NCBI RefSeq assembly: GCF_037038585.1
Contig: NC_092541.1
Coordinates: 6,310,945-6,374,944 of the forward strand
DNA: 64,000 nucleotides
Direction of reading: 5' to 3'
Source: Patagioenas fasciata
Taxonomy: Eukaryota; Chordata; Aves; Columbiformes; Columbidae
The notes below the pieces were generated by a model. It saw nothing but the letters and a program-made list of their open reading frames with translations, did not search any database and was not told where the DNA came from. Positions 32,571 to 46,130 of this stretch are shown one piece after another. A program made the position numbers and the translations under genes. Positions within the stretch are counted from its first letter, which is position 1; each line of letters begins with the position of its first letter.

Positions 32571-35500
32571 TGTGGTTTGTTCTGTGTTTTCTGTTCTGAA
32601 TTTGAGACAGAGACTGCAGAAATCCAACTGTCCAAATGACCAATGAGATTAGAAATGCAGCTTTGATAACCTAGATTTCTAGTTGGCTGAATTTGTTTTT
32701 TCTAGACTTTGTGTAGGGAAGCAGATTTGGCACATTAAGAAGTTGCAGTGGGGCCATGAATTCTAGACTTAGGTTTTGTCTTTCAGATCACTTTGAAGAG
32801 ACCTCAGCAAAATATTTTTGCATCATAGCAAAATAAGACACACGTCAGTTAAGAGGTAGCTTTATATGAGCACAAGGAAGGAAAATGCACATAACATAAG
32901 AGAAGAAAATGTGCTGGTTTTTTCCACTCGTTGATGCTAAGAAGAGATCAACAGGAAATAATGTATGGTGCTTTAATGGAGCGATAGTTTCCATAGCAAC
33001 TTGGTTATTAGTCAGAAAGACCCCAACACACAGAGTGACTGGCTCATCTCTCTCTCACAAGCAACAGGCAGGATGCTGTGGTCATCACTTTTGACTAAGT
33101 CACACCATGCAAGATTAACTCCCCCTTGTTTTGAAAAACAAGTTAACCACATCCTGAAGGGGAAATAAGGTTTTTCACATACTGACTGAGTTACTGCTGG
33201 CTTCAAGACAGCCTCTGCAAAGTGCATAGTAAAGTCTGTTTAATTAAGTTTTGTTAGGTTAGTCGCTCAGACCCTGCAAACACCTGGAGGAAGACCCTCA
33301 CCCTATGCAGAAGATAAGTGAAATTCGCATGGCAAATCCAAAACTAGTGTAATTCTTATTTAGTGTGTTTTACCACTGTAATGTAAATCAGGAGGACTTG
33401 TTCACTGGTGTTTTTGTGCTCATTTTCTGATGAAACACTGAAACTCTTAATCTTGTATTCCATACCTTTTCCCTTTCTTTCAGGCAAAGCTCGGCCTTGG
33501 AGTACCATTTCTGTGTCTCTGTGCAAACCGAGGAATGACATTTTCCTGAGTAGCCCTTGGTTGTGCCTGAGAGCTTTGGCAGGATGAAAATCCTTCAGCA
33601 TTTCACAAGCAAATATAGGGATCTAAAAAATTGTGACTACTGAGGGATGGCATTGACTCATACATAAATGTATCAGGCAGATAGAGACATCAGTCTTTAT
33701 TGTTTCAAACACCCAACCACGTTGGCATAGCACACCAGAGCCCGCATTTCTATCACTAAGAGATTCATGACCTGAGTGGTACTTTCATAGTTAAATTTTT
33801 CAGACCTGCCTGTGCACCACTGGGAAACTATAACATTTGTGTCCTCACTAACCCTCTAAAATGTCAGTCACCCAAGTCTCGGTTACTAGGTCTCCATCAA
33901 AAGAGAAGAGAAACTGATGTCTTTGAAAAGATGGTTTGAAGTTTTCAGCTCTGTGGATCATGAGGAGGGAATACTCATCCATCAGTCTCTTACCACAGTC
34001 TTTCACTCGCCCACAGTGACCAGAATTACTCTCCACTGGAGTGGGTTAGCCTGGTGTCCAGGCCTGTGACTCCCCTAATACTTTATTTCAGGTCAGCCTA
34101 TGTGAATTAAGAGATCTGTGTCACAGCTGCCCAAAATAGTGTTTGTGATACACGATGATGCCAAGGATGGACACTGAAGACAGCCCAGGCATCCTCATAC
34201 TGAAACCAAATTGGGTACAGTCTGTTTTTCTCACTTTATCTGGAGAAAACTATTTTGTTGGCTATGTCTCACCTCCTTCTGGAAGGAAAGGATTAGCTTC
34301 CTGTGGCAAGGAGCAACCTAGGCTGTCTTAGACTAAGTGGAGATAAGGAGGAACTGGGAAGATTGACGTTTCACTCCTGTCCATCTGGCCACACCATTTT
34401 TGCCTACAGGAGTGTTCCTCAAACTTAGGTCTGGCCTAGGGTTAAGCAACTGTTCCCGACATTGTTGCTGTTCTCAGAATAAGAACAACCTTCTGAGATC
34501 CATTCATCCAAAGCAGAAGCTTGCTTTTAAGTTCCTCCAAACAGTATTCTCTCTCCACCCAGTGTTAGAGCCTAGAAACAGCTGGTGTGAACATCCCTCT
34601 GCATATGCAAGTGCATATATCCAAGTTGCAGTCTGTGGATTTGTGTCTTTCTTTGTTGACATTACTGTTCATGGCTCTTTGCAATGATACATTTCTCTTT
34701 ATCTACATGTCAGGTCATAAGGATCTATCCAGCAGGTCTGGGCCATGCTAAGTTACACAACAAATGTACCTGCCTCAAGGGGCTAGAAAGTTTTCCCCTT
34801 TGTAGGTAAAGTCATGCGTGTGTCAGATTGGGAATCTGAATGCCTTGAAGTTGCTCACTGAGAGTATCTCCTCACCTCTTCTATTTAATTGAAGTTGAGT
34901 TGTAGGTAGGTTTGTTTGTTTGAAGTTTCTGATTTACACTCTTTCTCCTTAATTCAGCCATAAAAGAAGATGTTCATCTGGTACATTCCAGTCAACAGCA
35001 TGCCCATAACCACTAAAGCTATAATTGATGTCTACTAGAAGTTTCTAGATAAGTTTAAAAGTACTTGGGAAGGATCTCATTAAGACATCACCAAAACTAT
35101 CACTCAAGCAAAGAGAATCAACAAGGCAAGTCCTTCACTAGTGAAGTTCTCCACAATTTGCTCAGAATGACTGCTCTAAGGTGTCCTCCCACTTTCTCTG
35201 CCATGTGTCAGCAAGGGATTTTTTCTTCCCTTCCCTGGTACCTTGCTTTATGAAACCTTCTGTTGGCCACCAGCAGAAGTGGCAGTTTTAAAGGTAAAAT
35301 GCAAAAGGTAGGAAAAAATCTGATGTTCATGTGCTTATTATTCTTATTCAAAGCAAGCTGGTTGCCTGCTCTTCTCCCTCTGCCTCCTGCTTTCCAATAC
35401 CAAGAGACAGCATGGCACTTGAAGAAAGCAGCTAGAATTTCAATATAGAAAGTCCCAAGGAGTCCAAACCAGGTGCAAAGTGAAGATGTAACAGATGAGT

Positions 35501-37460
35501 CACAACATATCTGGGGGATTGTGCCCTTTCAGCATTGCAGTTGCTGCTGCTATAGATGTCCAGAGTGACACAGAAGACAAACAGTGTCAGTACCTAGTTT
35601 GGAATCCTGGAAAAGGACTCACTTGAAGAAGAGTATTCTTTTTTCTGTGTACCTTGATGATCCTAAGATGTTCATTCATAAGACAGGGTAAGGAGTGAAG
35701 AGTTTAGAATGTCCTCAAGGTCTGGTGTAATTGGGCAACTGAAGTCCTTCGTAGCTTTTAAGTTCAAGATACTTTGTATCCTCAGGGAGTCCAGCACCAG
35801 AAACAGTATTCTCCAACTTTTGCAAATACTTGACCCAACATGTGGAATAACTCAGCTCTTTTCTTTAGAGGATTCTGACAAGTAAGTCTGGGGTGGTTCA
35901 GGGGGGACACCATATTATGCACCCTTCCCTATTAAGTATGTGGAAGAAAATACTAACACAAAGTTTTATTGCTTTGGTTTTCCTGAGTGTTTCCAAGTCT
36001 TGCTACATCTGCTGCAGGACGATTCTGTTTTCAATAAAGAGCTTAAGGAATCACTTTCACCATCCGTACTTTTATTTACACAAAATGGCAATATTTACAA
36101 TACTTAATCAAATAATCATGTCACATGACTGCTTTCTGTAAATTTAAATGATTTTGTTGCACATTTCAAATGGTTCTGTAAACTTGTATTTTTTATTATA
36201 TTTCAAGAACTTTCACTTTTGTGTAGGCATCATCATTGCTAACAGTGCCTTCTCCCAGTTTAAGTCTGCAAGTCTTTTCTGACATTACAGACCCTCATGG
36301 GTATTTCCTGGCAAAAGTTTACAGCTCATTGTGTGTAAAATGTATGTCTTCACCTTTCTATTGGAATCTGCTGCTTGTCCTTTTGATAGCTTCTCCAAGT
36401 TGCAACTGCTTCTAAGAGACCAGTTGTCTTTAACTGCATGCTATAGGTTGGATGGGAATGCAGAGAAGTTCAAAGAGCCAAATACTTCTCCAAAGATGGA
36501 ACGTCTGCATTTCTACTGACCAGTTATACCTGCAGTCCTTCAAATACAAGAGCTTCACTAGTTCCTCTGACAGAAAGCAGATAACTGCCTGATAAAAGTA
36601 AGGTGTTGTATGCCATGCATTTTTGCAGACTTTTCTGGTGTTACAGAGGGTGAAACTGCTGTAGCAACCAGGAATGTTGAGACTTGACTGTCAAAAGATT
36701 CTACCACCAAACAGCATCTCAGCCCTTTTGCTGCCAGCAAGTCATAGCGCAGTATGTATTGTGACTTCTCACTATAGGACGCATGCCATCCACAATGTGA
36801 ACTTCAAGAAATCCTTTGAAGTACTTTCAGGCAAATATTCACCCCCAGCAAATCAAGCTTAATCTTATTTCCCCTTGCTGGGGCTCACAGGTATATGCTG
36901 TCTAACACCTGCGTGTCCTTTCTGTCTGAGTAAGTCAAAATGGTGATAGCTCTCTCCTGTGGCAGAGAACATTAAAGGCACCTGAAGTGAATAAACATAT
37001 TTCAAAAGGTTAATGGGAAAAGAATCATGAAAACAGGGAAAACCGAATAACAGAGAGACTATTTTACTTTGTATTTTCATTGATATATGCAGAGAGGAGT
37101 GTATGTTCTTCCAGCCTATACATTTCTTCCTTCTATAGAAATGTATGGGACCATCCCAGGCAAGATTAAATATTTTTAGAATTTCAGTGCCCAGCCTCCC
37201 ACAAGACACAAAGGATGGTAAAGCTTCACAGCCAGAAGGATCTGGCAGCACGAGGCAGGATTCCCAGTCTCGTTTCTTTAGTGTCTTGGCTTTCTCAGAG
37301 CCAGGGAGAATGTCACAGAAAGGGAGTACTTCAGGGACAGCATCAACATCTCTGTATATAGACTGCCAGGGAAAAGTGCTTAGACCAGCCTGAAATGACG
37401 TATAGGATTTTGTATCCTCTGACAAACAGTGACAGCATAAATACATACTTACTCCAACCA
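32571..37460. other. Gene-free spacer after Cδ
   Basis: About 4.9 kb with no recognisable V, J or C sequence on either strand. The 198-codon minus-strand frame at 36865-37461 has no V or other family motif and is probably chance. In mammals this interval holds an inverted Vδ and the TEA promoter; I found no evidence for a V here. Confidence 0.5.
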
Positions 37461-38182
37461 TATCCCCTGCAGCGCTCCAGGCTGGGCACAGAGTGGCTGG
37501 AGAGCAGTCAGACAGAAAGGCACCTGGGGATACTAATTGACAGGAAGCTCAAAGTGAGCCAACAGTGTGCCCAGGTGGCCAAGAAGGCCAATGGTATCCT
37601 GTCCTGTATCAAAAATAGCGTGGTTAACAGGACAAGGGCAGTGATCCTTCCCCTGTACTCTGCATTGGGGAGGCCACACCTGGAGTATTGTGTTCAGCTC
37701 TGGGCCTTCAGGTCAGGAAAGAGATTGAAGTGCTGGAGTGGTCCAGAGAAGAGCAACAGGACTGGGGAAGGGACTTGAACACAAGAGCTATGGGGAGAGG
37801 CTGAGGGAGCTGGGCTTGTTTAGTCTGGAGAAGAGGAGGCTTAGAGGTGAGCTCAGCATCCTCTGGAACTACCTGAAGGGCAGTTCTAGCCAGGTGGGGA
37901 TTGGGCTCTTCCCCCAGGCAGTCAGCAATAGGACAAGGGGGCATGGGCTTCAACTCTGCCAGTGGAAATTTAGGCTGGAGATTAGAAAGCAATTCTGTGC
38001 AGAGAGAGTGGTCAGGATTGGAATGGCTGCCCAGGGAGGTGCTGGACTCACCGGCCCTGGAGGTTTTTAAACTGAGATTGGACATGGCACTTAGTGCCAT
38101 GATCTAGTAAATGGGCTGAAGTTGGACCAAGGGTTGGACTTGATGATCTCTGAGGGCTTTTCCAGCCCAGTTGATTCCGTGA

Positions 38183-38211
<29 letters not shown>
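37461..38211 (+). mobile_element. CR1 LINE 3' part (+ strand) with A-rich tail
   Basis: Plus-strand CR1 C-terminus: [30 protein letters not shown] and [17 protein letters not shown], with a frameshift near 37750, then [14 protein letters not shown]. The untranslated end (GGTTGGACTTGATGATCTCT) runs into 24 A residues (38188-38211). Confidence 0.9.
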
Positions 38212-38213
<2 letters not shown>

Positions 38214-39729
38214 AACACCTATCTGGATTCCTTTCCAACTCAATGAACATATCAAAGTCTCAGTCTTACCCCTGCAGAAAATCTCATTTCTTCCTTTTTG
38301 TGTGTGTGTGTGTGATGTCCTAGTGTCTTCTAGGGCTACAATACTTCCTCACTTTCAAGTCTTTAAACTGCTTATGTGCACAGAACATCAGGTCGACTTA
38401 GAGTTTATTTAGCACTTTCTTGTTAAAGGAGAGTAGGGAAGTTTGCTGAAAATTGCTCTTAAAATGAGTCTGGATGTGATATGGCTAAAGATGTTTAATT
38501 TTTACTGCTCTAAAACCCAGCTGGGTGTAAGAGCTATGTCTGTGATTATTGTTGCATGTGCTTGTATCCTTTTATGCAAGGGTTGCATTTGGAATGAACA
38601 GCATACATATACTTAAAAGGTTACACAAAGCAAACTCAGAATTTCTAGGAGTTTTAACTTGGTAAAAGCAATTGAAATGCATGAGGTTGAGGTGAAAAAA
38701 AGACTTTTTTAAAAATCAAATTCCATTAGTGTATTCTTTTAAATTTAAACTTTATAATTGAGATGGTAAACCAGACTTTATTTCAATTTCTAGTCATATA
38801 ACCTTTTTCAGAATATAAACTCTTTGTTGTCTTGTTACGACTTTAAACAACACCAAACTTCATGAAAACGGTAAATATTAAATAGTGGAATCCTTCTGTT
38901 GTCTTACACAGCATTAAAAATACAATATAACAAAGATATTGCTGCACTCTGCTGGGCATAGTCTGACCTGTCTCTTCTGTTTCCCCAAAATACTAAAAAG
39001 TTTCTGATAAAATTATAGTGATGTAAACTGAATATCCTTCCTTGATCTCTCCTGCTACCTGCTGGTCAAAGTGTTTATTGTGCTGACATTTTCAATTTGG
39101 TGAAATCCAGAAACTAGGTCAAATGGAAAAGAAATGAACACCCAAAACCCACAGTAAGCGTTGTCTCTGCACATGCCACAAATTAAACTTCTCTGTTCTC
39201 CATTTGCATTCTTGCCTTGACAGTACGTGCAGATGAAAAGCCTTGCTATGCAATATAGAGACTTTAGACCATTGCCAGGAATACACAGGTGAAAGAAGAC
39301 GAACAGCTGAACTGAGATTCAAAGACGTTTTGTCAAAAGGTACAAGCTAAAATAGTTGCAGACTTGTAAGTTACTTGTAACAGAAGAAATCGAGTAGAAT
39401 GCAGGAAACAGTCGCAATATTGCTCTTGAAATTCATTAATATTTCTAAGGGAGCTTTAAACTGCAAATTATTCAAGAAACTCAGCAGTCACAATGTCCTA
39501 GGCTGGGGGAAGGATGTCTTGCTGGAATTAAGGGATGTCTTTGTGCTCTGAAAAGCCATTATCTCTAAAGCCCGCTGGGCTCTTCCAAAGGTTTGGATGC
39601 CCTGCTAAACAAGGAGGAAGAACAAAAGAGCAGGGATGCAGTGCAAACAATCTGGCTTCAGGCAATGAAGACACTGATAAGAAGACGGATGAATGCAAGT
39701 GCCAAAGTATTTGGTGGCCTGTGATAAAT
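38212..39729. other. Intergenic, no gene recognised
   Basis: AT-rich; contains a short GT repeat near 38299-38314. No J segment was found. Confidence 0.5.
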
Positions 39730-39855
39730 TGATTGGCTAAACTATTCTGGAAGAGATGCCCAGATGCTAATTCTGAATATCCATTCAAAATGTTTTTTTC
39801 TCTATGGAGTGTTACACAGAAAGAAAGATTGCATTCATTAGAAAAATTGGAGGGC
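39730..39855 (+). repeat. Direct repeat, copy 1 (partner 41184-41305)
   Basis: About 125 bp, starting TTGGCTAAACTATTCTGGAA and containing CCATTCAAAATGTTTTTTTC, recur with only a few changes 1.45 kb downstream. No coding sense is apparent. Confidence 0.85.
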
Positions 39856-41183
39856 TAGTTGTTGCATTTAGGAAGGCTACAGATGAGATGCACTCGGGAG
39901 CTGGTTTTTTCTGGGGAGGGTCTCTGCTCCTTTGACCTCTGAGGTTTTCTGCTGAGGGGTGGAAGGACCAAGCCACGTCAACTCCATCAAGCTCTGCCTG
40001 TGGACCTGGCTGTTTCTGGAAACAGGTAAGTCTGTCTGCAGGAGTTTTGCATGCCACAAACCAGTGTTTAGAATACTTCCTTAATTTCATTGAACTGGGA
40101 ATTCAGGGTGGAATCCTTCTTTTCATTAGGTATACTCCAGTCACAATAATGACTATACTGAGGACTGTGGTTTGAACAGATGTAATCAGGTTCTGTGGTA
40201 CAATCAATCAAGGAGATGCTGGATCTTAAAGGACTGGCCTTAGAGGTGGTAAATTGCTATAGGCCTCTGGTAAAATGATGTTCACTATGGTCACTATTTG
40301 GTGCTCACCATGTGTGAAATAGGAGAAATTAAATTCCTAAAAAATTTCTTATTTACCCAAATGCTGCAGGGCCTCGAAGGAGGATGGAATGACTTAAACA
40401 GAAAGACAAAACTGCTCTGTTCTTGCTTTCAATTCTGTTCCATCTATATATTTTATAGTAGCATCAGTGGAAGAATTTCCATTTGTTGAAAAAATTTGTG
40501 TATTTGGAACTCTGGGTGAGATGTTTAAAACTTTTGAGTTATTTCACCTGCTGCTTTTCATCCTATAATGAACTGGACAGTTTTTCCTTCCCACATCTCA
40601 GACAGCTTTTAGTTGAAAATCTTTGACTTCAGTGGGCACTGCACATACAGAGTGTATTAGAAAGCTGTATATAAATCATTTTTTGCATGGAGATATACAA
40701 AGGTTTCCCACCACTAAAATTATCATTTGAAAAATAATGAATCCTCCCATCCCTTCCTCTGTCCCATCTTCCCTCCCTCCTTTTCTCACCTTCTGCCTTT
40801 TCTTCTTTTCCTTACTATGTTGACCAGTACTGCTGGAACCTGGGAATGGCACTCAAAGAAAAATTCCAAATGCAAATTGTGCTCCGGTTGACTTACAGAT
40901 AAAAATTGTTCTGGACATAGTAAGAAGGTTGTTTTTGTTGTTTGTTTGTTTGTTTTGTTGTTGTGAAGTGGCGTTATACTGTGATGCTAGGAGTTGGAAA
41001 GGAATTTACTGCTACACAGGAACCACATATACTTTTCAATTCAGCCACTATGAGTAAAAACATAATCCCTGCTGTGTTTGTTACTCAAGAAAAAAGCTGA
41101 TGACCTGCTGGTTCTAATTTTTTTATGCTTTCATTTGCTGCAAGTAAATGTGCTTGAGGCTGCTTGGCTGTGGTGGAACTATT
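39856..41183. other. Intergenic, no gene recognised
   Basis: Contains a GTTT-rich simple stretch (about 40928-40964) that creates an RSS-like match (see rejected items). No convincing J is present. Confidence 0.5.
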
Positions 41184-41305
41184 GGCTAAACTATTCTGGA
41201 AGAGATGCCCAGACGCTAATCCTGAATATCCATTCAAAATGTTTTTTTCTCTATGGAGTGTGACACAGAAAGAAAGATTGCATTCATTGGAAAAAATGAA
41301 GTTTT
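41184..41305 (+). repeat. Direct repeat, copy 2 (partner 39730-39855)
   Basis: Near-identical to copy 1 in the same orientation; differences include ATGCTAATTC against ACGCTAATCC. Confidence 0.85.
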
Positions 41306-42213
41306 AGAATAAATGTTCTTTTTGCTCTAAAGAAAATCTGCACATATTCAGTTGTTTGAGAAGAGTTACTGCAGAATTATTTATTTCATCACAATTATGT
41401 AGTTATCTTTTCTCAGCAGACAAAGATATGTCTGTTTTTTTTCAGATGCTGTTCATTTTAATGGATTTTTCATGGCTCTGAATATTTAATCCCAGCATAT
41501 AATTGTCAAGTTGCTTTAAAATAAAAAAAAAAAAAAGATATTTCCATGTGGTAAAGAATAGTCAAGATTCATAATGTGCAATGAAAATGTGGTAAATTTC
41601 AGGAGAGGATGGAAGTCATGTTTTTGTAAAGGGCTGAGCTGCTGTGGGCGTGATGATAGAGAAGTTGATATTCTTGTGTGGAATACATCTAAGATTACAT
41701 TCAGGTAAGCTGCTCCATTTTTAGCTAGAGAAATATGAGGATAGTATTTCCAAGAGCCTTGTTCCCATTTAAAATTCCCAAACATGAAAAAAATGACAGG
41801 AGCAGAAATCACTTCCCTGTCAACTACAGCAGTCAGTTTTGTGAAGTAAAAGGAAGATAAAGAGTAAAATCCTGCTTACCATATGTTTTTTCAAAGTTAT
41901 TGTCCCATATAATATTGAAGCAGCTTTCCAGAGGTGTCATTCAGAACGGAAGGTGCAGCCAGGTAAAAAAAAACTGGAAAAAAACCCACTGCAAACAGCC
42001 GAATATAAGCACAATAGATCATAGTGTTCACTGTGCATTTAAAGGAATGTAAATTAAAAAAAAAAAAAAAATTAAATTAGTCAGCTCTGTGTAATATTTT
42101 TCAAGGCCAATATCAACTGAGATCCTTATTACTAAATCCGTGTTATCAGTTTGATGTCATTCTGTAAATTCTGGCCTGCTTTCTGACTGGACAAAGCGAG
42201 TGGAATTGCCAGT
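41306..42213. other. Intergenic, no gene recognised
   Basis: AT-rich with A runs near 41521 and 42057. Nothing coding was recognised. Confidence 0.5.
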
Positions 42214-42289
42214 CACAGTGTAGGATGGATTGTCCTCTGGGGAAGGATTCAAAGTTACATTTGAGAAAGGAAAAATTTGGATTAAAATC
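42214..42289 (+). pseudogene. Jα-like relic 1
   Basis: A heptamer-like CACAGTG (42214-42220) is followed by a frame ending GFKVTFEKGKIWIKI, which aligns with the J core FGXGT but has FEKGK. No nonamer and no GT donor are present. It is the most upstream J-like sequence of the cluster. Confidence 0.38.
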
Positions 42290-44699
42290 CTACACCATTT
42301 TTTTCTGTACATCAGCAATTTGAAAAAAATAGAACTAGTGCATTGGATGCTTCAGTCTGCTCTGGTATTTATTGACTTGCTTATTTATTTTACTCAAATG
42401 AGTTTTTGCCAAGCTTTCTATAGTACTGAAAACATTTATGGCAAATACCAACTTAATTTTTGTCAAGGGTATATCTGACACTAAGTTGCACTCAGTGTAA
42501 GAATTTCTGACCTTTTTTATTTTTGTCTAAAAGGCAGGTTATTTATTCTCAAATATGAGAAATACGCAGAACTCTATAGGCTCAATTATGTAAATCCATC
42601 TTTTCTGGCACAATCATCTTAAATTGCAACTGGAATATAATTATGCAGTTATCTGTATTTATTTTATCTGACATTTTTGTTTGCTTTTTGGATATTTTAT
42701 AGAATCAGTTCCCGCAAAATCCCTGAAAACTATTACTTAAAAAAAAATCTTTTTATTTGTTGTTGAGACTCATAAATTCTAGGCCACTGTTTTTGAGGTG
42801 GATATTAAAAGCCATTCTAACTGTGCTTAACTAATGAATAATTAATTTAGGCAGGTAGACTCATCGCGTGGTAGAGCACTGAGGGCAAATTTCTGTTCTT
42901 TGACCTTGCTCAGAGTTGAGCTCAAAGCTTTCAAGCAGCTTGGGCTGCAAGTTGCATGTGCAGGGCATTTCCTAGTACTCGATGATCTTTCTTATTCATT
43001 GTGATTTTCTACTGAAAAATACAGGGAATAATCTCTTCGTATTACTAAAGAAAACTAACATGAACCCTCTAGATACCTCCCCTTTAATACAAAGTATTCA
43101 AGGTCAAATCTGCTGACACAAGGTGATTCTGCTTCCATCTTCATCGCTGATTTTTGAGGTGTTTTTTTTAGAGTTAATAGCTTCAAGATGAGAACTGTGC
43201 TTGAAAAATGGCTGTGTTTTTCTGCTAGGACATCTGTACTAAGTTTAGACAACTCACATGTGTAGGATATGTTTCTGGTCTGTCCAAAGATATCCAATTC
43301 CCTTGAACACGTAGTCCAGAGTGTCAGTTTCTTTGCACCATGAGAAGGCTAAAACAAAAAAGACTTTTGACATTAAGGTTTTAACTAGTTTCACAGTTAG
43401 AAATCGAAAGGCCATTTAACAAGTAGGGAGAAAATCTGTAATGGATCAAGACTTTCCATCACCAGGATTTGTAAAGGTCTGCTGGGGTGTAACTTTAGAG
43501 GTGGAAGTCAAGATCTTAAATTTGGAATAATAACGCACCTAAAAGTAAAGCCATGTAAGGCTAAAGTAAATGTAAAAGGCAAGTTGTCATGAATAAGTGC
43601 CTGTGTTTCTGAGGGTTTCCTGCATACAGATGTGGGTTACAGATGTCCAATACTAGTTCCCCAGAGAGTTTAACTGATTATTTGGGTCTTTTTCCCCCCT
43701 TTTTTAAAATTTTGAGTAGTGAGAATGGAAATGGAAATGGGGAATGACATGTGACTACTTACATTTCAATAGTCCAAGAAATTTGCCTTTTAATTTATAT
43801 ATAACTTGGGTTTTAAAAGCACTGGAATATCAAAAGTTGTGAAGAATTAAAAAGCTTCCTTGCCTGGGGCCCCTGATCACTGAAATCTATTGATGAAAAC
43901 TATGTTTAAGTGTCTTTGGCTTCCCACAGTGTGTTTAGCTTCCAGTCTTAGTGTTTTGGCAACCAGCTTCTTTAGTGTTCAGAAAATGTCTGTATACATG
44001 GATTTTTGTCCCCAGGCAGACAATCAAATCTTCAATAGCAACAGATAAGAACTTAGTGTTTTCTAGAAGTATCTACTTTCATTTATTTCTGGATAACTTA
44101 TAAAAGTCAGACAAAAAGCAGTTTTCATTTCACGTGTAGTAGTTCAATACTTTGGATGAGATGATTCCTGCTTATGTGATTGGATATGACACATTCCTTA
44201 AACAGGAGTAGAAGTAACTTGCTGCAACATGTTTTGACCATGTTCACAGGGAGCAATTACCTCTGGATTTTAAGCCAGAGCTGAAAGTATGTTTGCCAGC
44301 AAATGAGGTGCCAGTAAAAACTAAGTTCATTAAAGCTTTTGTTACGGCATATACCATGGTTCTGAGTTCTCCCTTCAGGAATAGAAATAAACTGGTGGTA
44401 GGAACAGGCATTTTTTTCCTAGTGAAGAATTGACCTTTTGCTGGTTTTAGGTTTGAAAGCAGATGCATAGATATGATGGAATGATAATTACTCCTTGGTG
44501 AAAGAAAACAGTTTCCAGTTTGAAGTGCAAAGAAAAGAGACATAATTACACGAAGCAGGTTGAGAGTAATGTCTTTAGTTAAGTCATGAGTCTCATTCAG
44601 TAATAAACTATGGATATCATCATGTTATACTCCTAGTCGCTTTTAGTCAATTTAGCCTCTAGGAGGGGAGGAGTTAAGAAAGCAAACATTTATCTGGAT
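42290..44699. other. Spacer before the first intact Jα
   Basis: AT-rich DNA without a recognised gene. A TEA-like germline promoter could lie in this general region, but no motif proves it. Confidence 0.45.
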
Positions 44700-44727
44700 G
44701 GTTTTTGTAAAACAACTGCTGGCTGTG

Positions 44728-44790
44728 TGAATGCAGGAAACCTTGGCAAACAAACATTTGGACCAGGGACAAAAATTGTTGTAATACCAA
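44728..44790 (+). CDS. TRAJ: Jα segment 2
   Basis: Reads GKQTFGPGTKIVVIP with FGXG, then one base and a GTAAGT donor (44791). The 5' 12-RSS is a perfect nonamer GGTTTTTGT (44700-44708), a 12-bp spacer and a weaker heptamer GGCTGTG (44721-44727). It is the first intact Jα of the cluster. Confidence 0.93.
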
Positions 44791-45136
44791 GTAAGTGAGA
44801 AGTGAAGAATTTAATATATAAACACTAACAACCTAACTTCTATTTCTGAGGTTCAGTTTCTCGTATTAACCCAATTTACAAATTATGCTGCCATGTGTCT
44901 TTTTTTTCCCAAGCATTTATTTTAGGTTTTTTGTCTCTGATCTGGTGAGTATCCATAAGCAAAATTTTAACCAAAAAAAGTAAATTCCTGTGGATACAGT
45001 CGTCAACACAGCAAGACACTTCATTCTGGTTTCTAAAGGTTTTGGAAAGGCAATATTCAGCTCTATCATTCAGTGGTGACTGGGAATCTGTTAAATTCTC
45101 CCTGTAGTGGTTTACATAAAGCATCTTGTCACAGTG

Positions 45137-45196
45137 TGACTGGTGGTTACGTGAAGTTCACTTTCGGTGGAGGAACTCAGCTGTTTGTGTTTCCAA
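45137..45196 (+). CDS. TRAJ: Jα segment 3
   Basis: Reads TGGYVKFTFGGGTQLFVFP plus one base; donor GTAAGT at 45197. RSS: nonamer GGTTTACAT (45109-45117), 12-bp spacer, heptamer CACAGTG (45130-45136). FVFP is an unusual end for a J. Confidence 0.92.
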
Positions 45197-46130
45197 GTAA
45201 GTCTTCCAGCAAAAATAGCAATCTTAGACCCTTAGATCCTGTTTCAGTCTGAGATCCAATGGGTGTGACTTCTCTGTCCTTAGCAGAACTGGTTGTAGAA
45301 ATGTTCTTGTGCTTTGGTCATATATATCTTTTCCAAGAGCATGTGCACACTCATCAGATTAATTCAGATTCATCCTAGAAGTGTACAGCAGTATAAATCA
45401 GACAAGCTAACTTCAAGTTTCTGTTAAATTCTGTTCTGCTCTTGCAAGTTCGATTAGGTACTTTTATATAGCAGTTTGTGTTCGAGCCCTTCAGCTTCAG
45501 GTTTTCACTTCTAAGCCAATATCTCATAAAGTGCACAGATGTTTTCAGGAGCTATGAGACAAATAGCTAGTATTTGCCTACCTGTTTTGAGACTTCCGCA
45601 ATGCTAGTTCAAAACTGCTGCATTATCCGTGCAAGCTAAGCAATTAAGATGTAACTTGATGTTTAATGGACCTCGCTTTTAGGCTTAGACATTTGACCTG
45701 CTTTAAATGTTATCTTGTTCTACTAGATTGATTTATTTCATTGTCTATTGAGTATCTGTGATAAAATGACCATTTGTGCTGCTACTGAGAGGCAGAAATA
45801 CCTGAGGAAAAGAAATGAGTAAAGTAAAAGGAACTTTTTTTTCAATTAGGAGAAAGAAATCACAATAATCCTTTCTTAATAGGAAAGAAATTTCCAGTTT
45901 GTAGTTTTAATTTAAAGAAAATATCTGAGGAGAAAAGGAAGAAAACCAGTCCTGATGGCATTTCCCATAAAATATTTCTCTGTATATGACTGTGGGGTTT
46001 TTTTTCCATTTTGTGCTATGAAAGGCACAACTTTATAAGCACATCCTGGGACTCACTAGGATGCTTTTAGTCAATGAATTCTTAAGTTCAAACTTCAGAG
46101 TTGATTTTTGTAGAAGACTCTCAGGCAGTC

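Noticed and set aside
36865..37461. 198-codon minus-strand open frame after Cδ
   Set aside because: No V-domain Cys/Trp pattern, RSS or other known motif. Low complexity of evidence; the frame is likely a chance opening.
40956..41040. RSS-like TGTTGTTGT - 12 bp - TACTGTG before a possible J
   Set aside because: The nonamer comes from a GTTT-rich simple repeat, the following sequence has no FGXG core (only VGKE or WKGI in the open frames), and there is no GT donor at J length.
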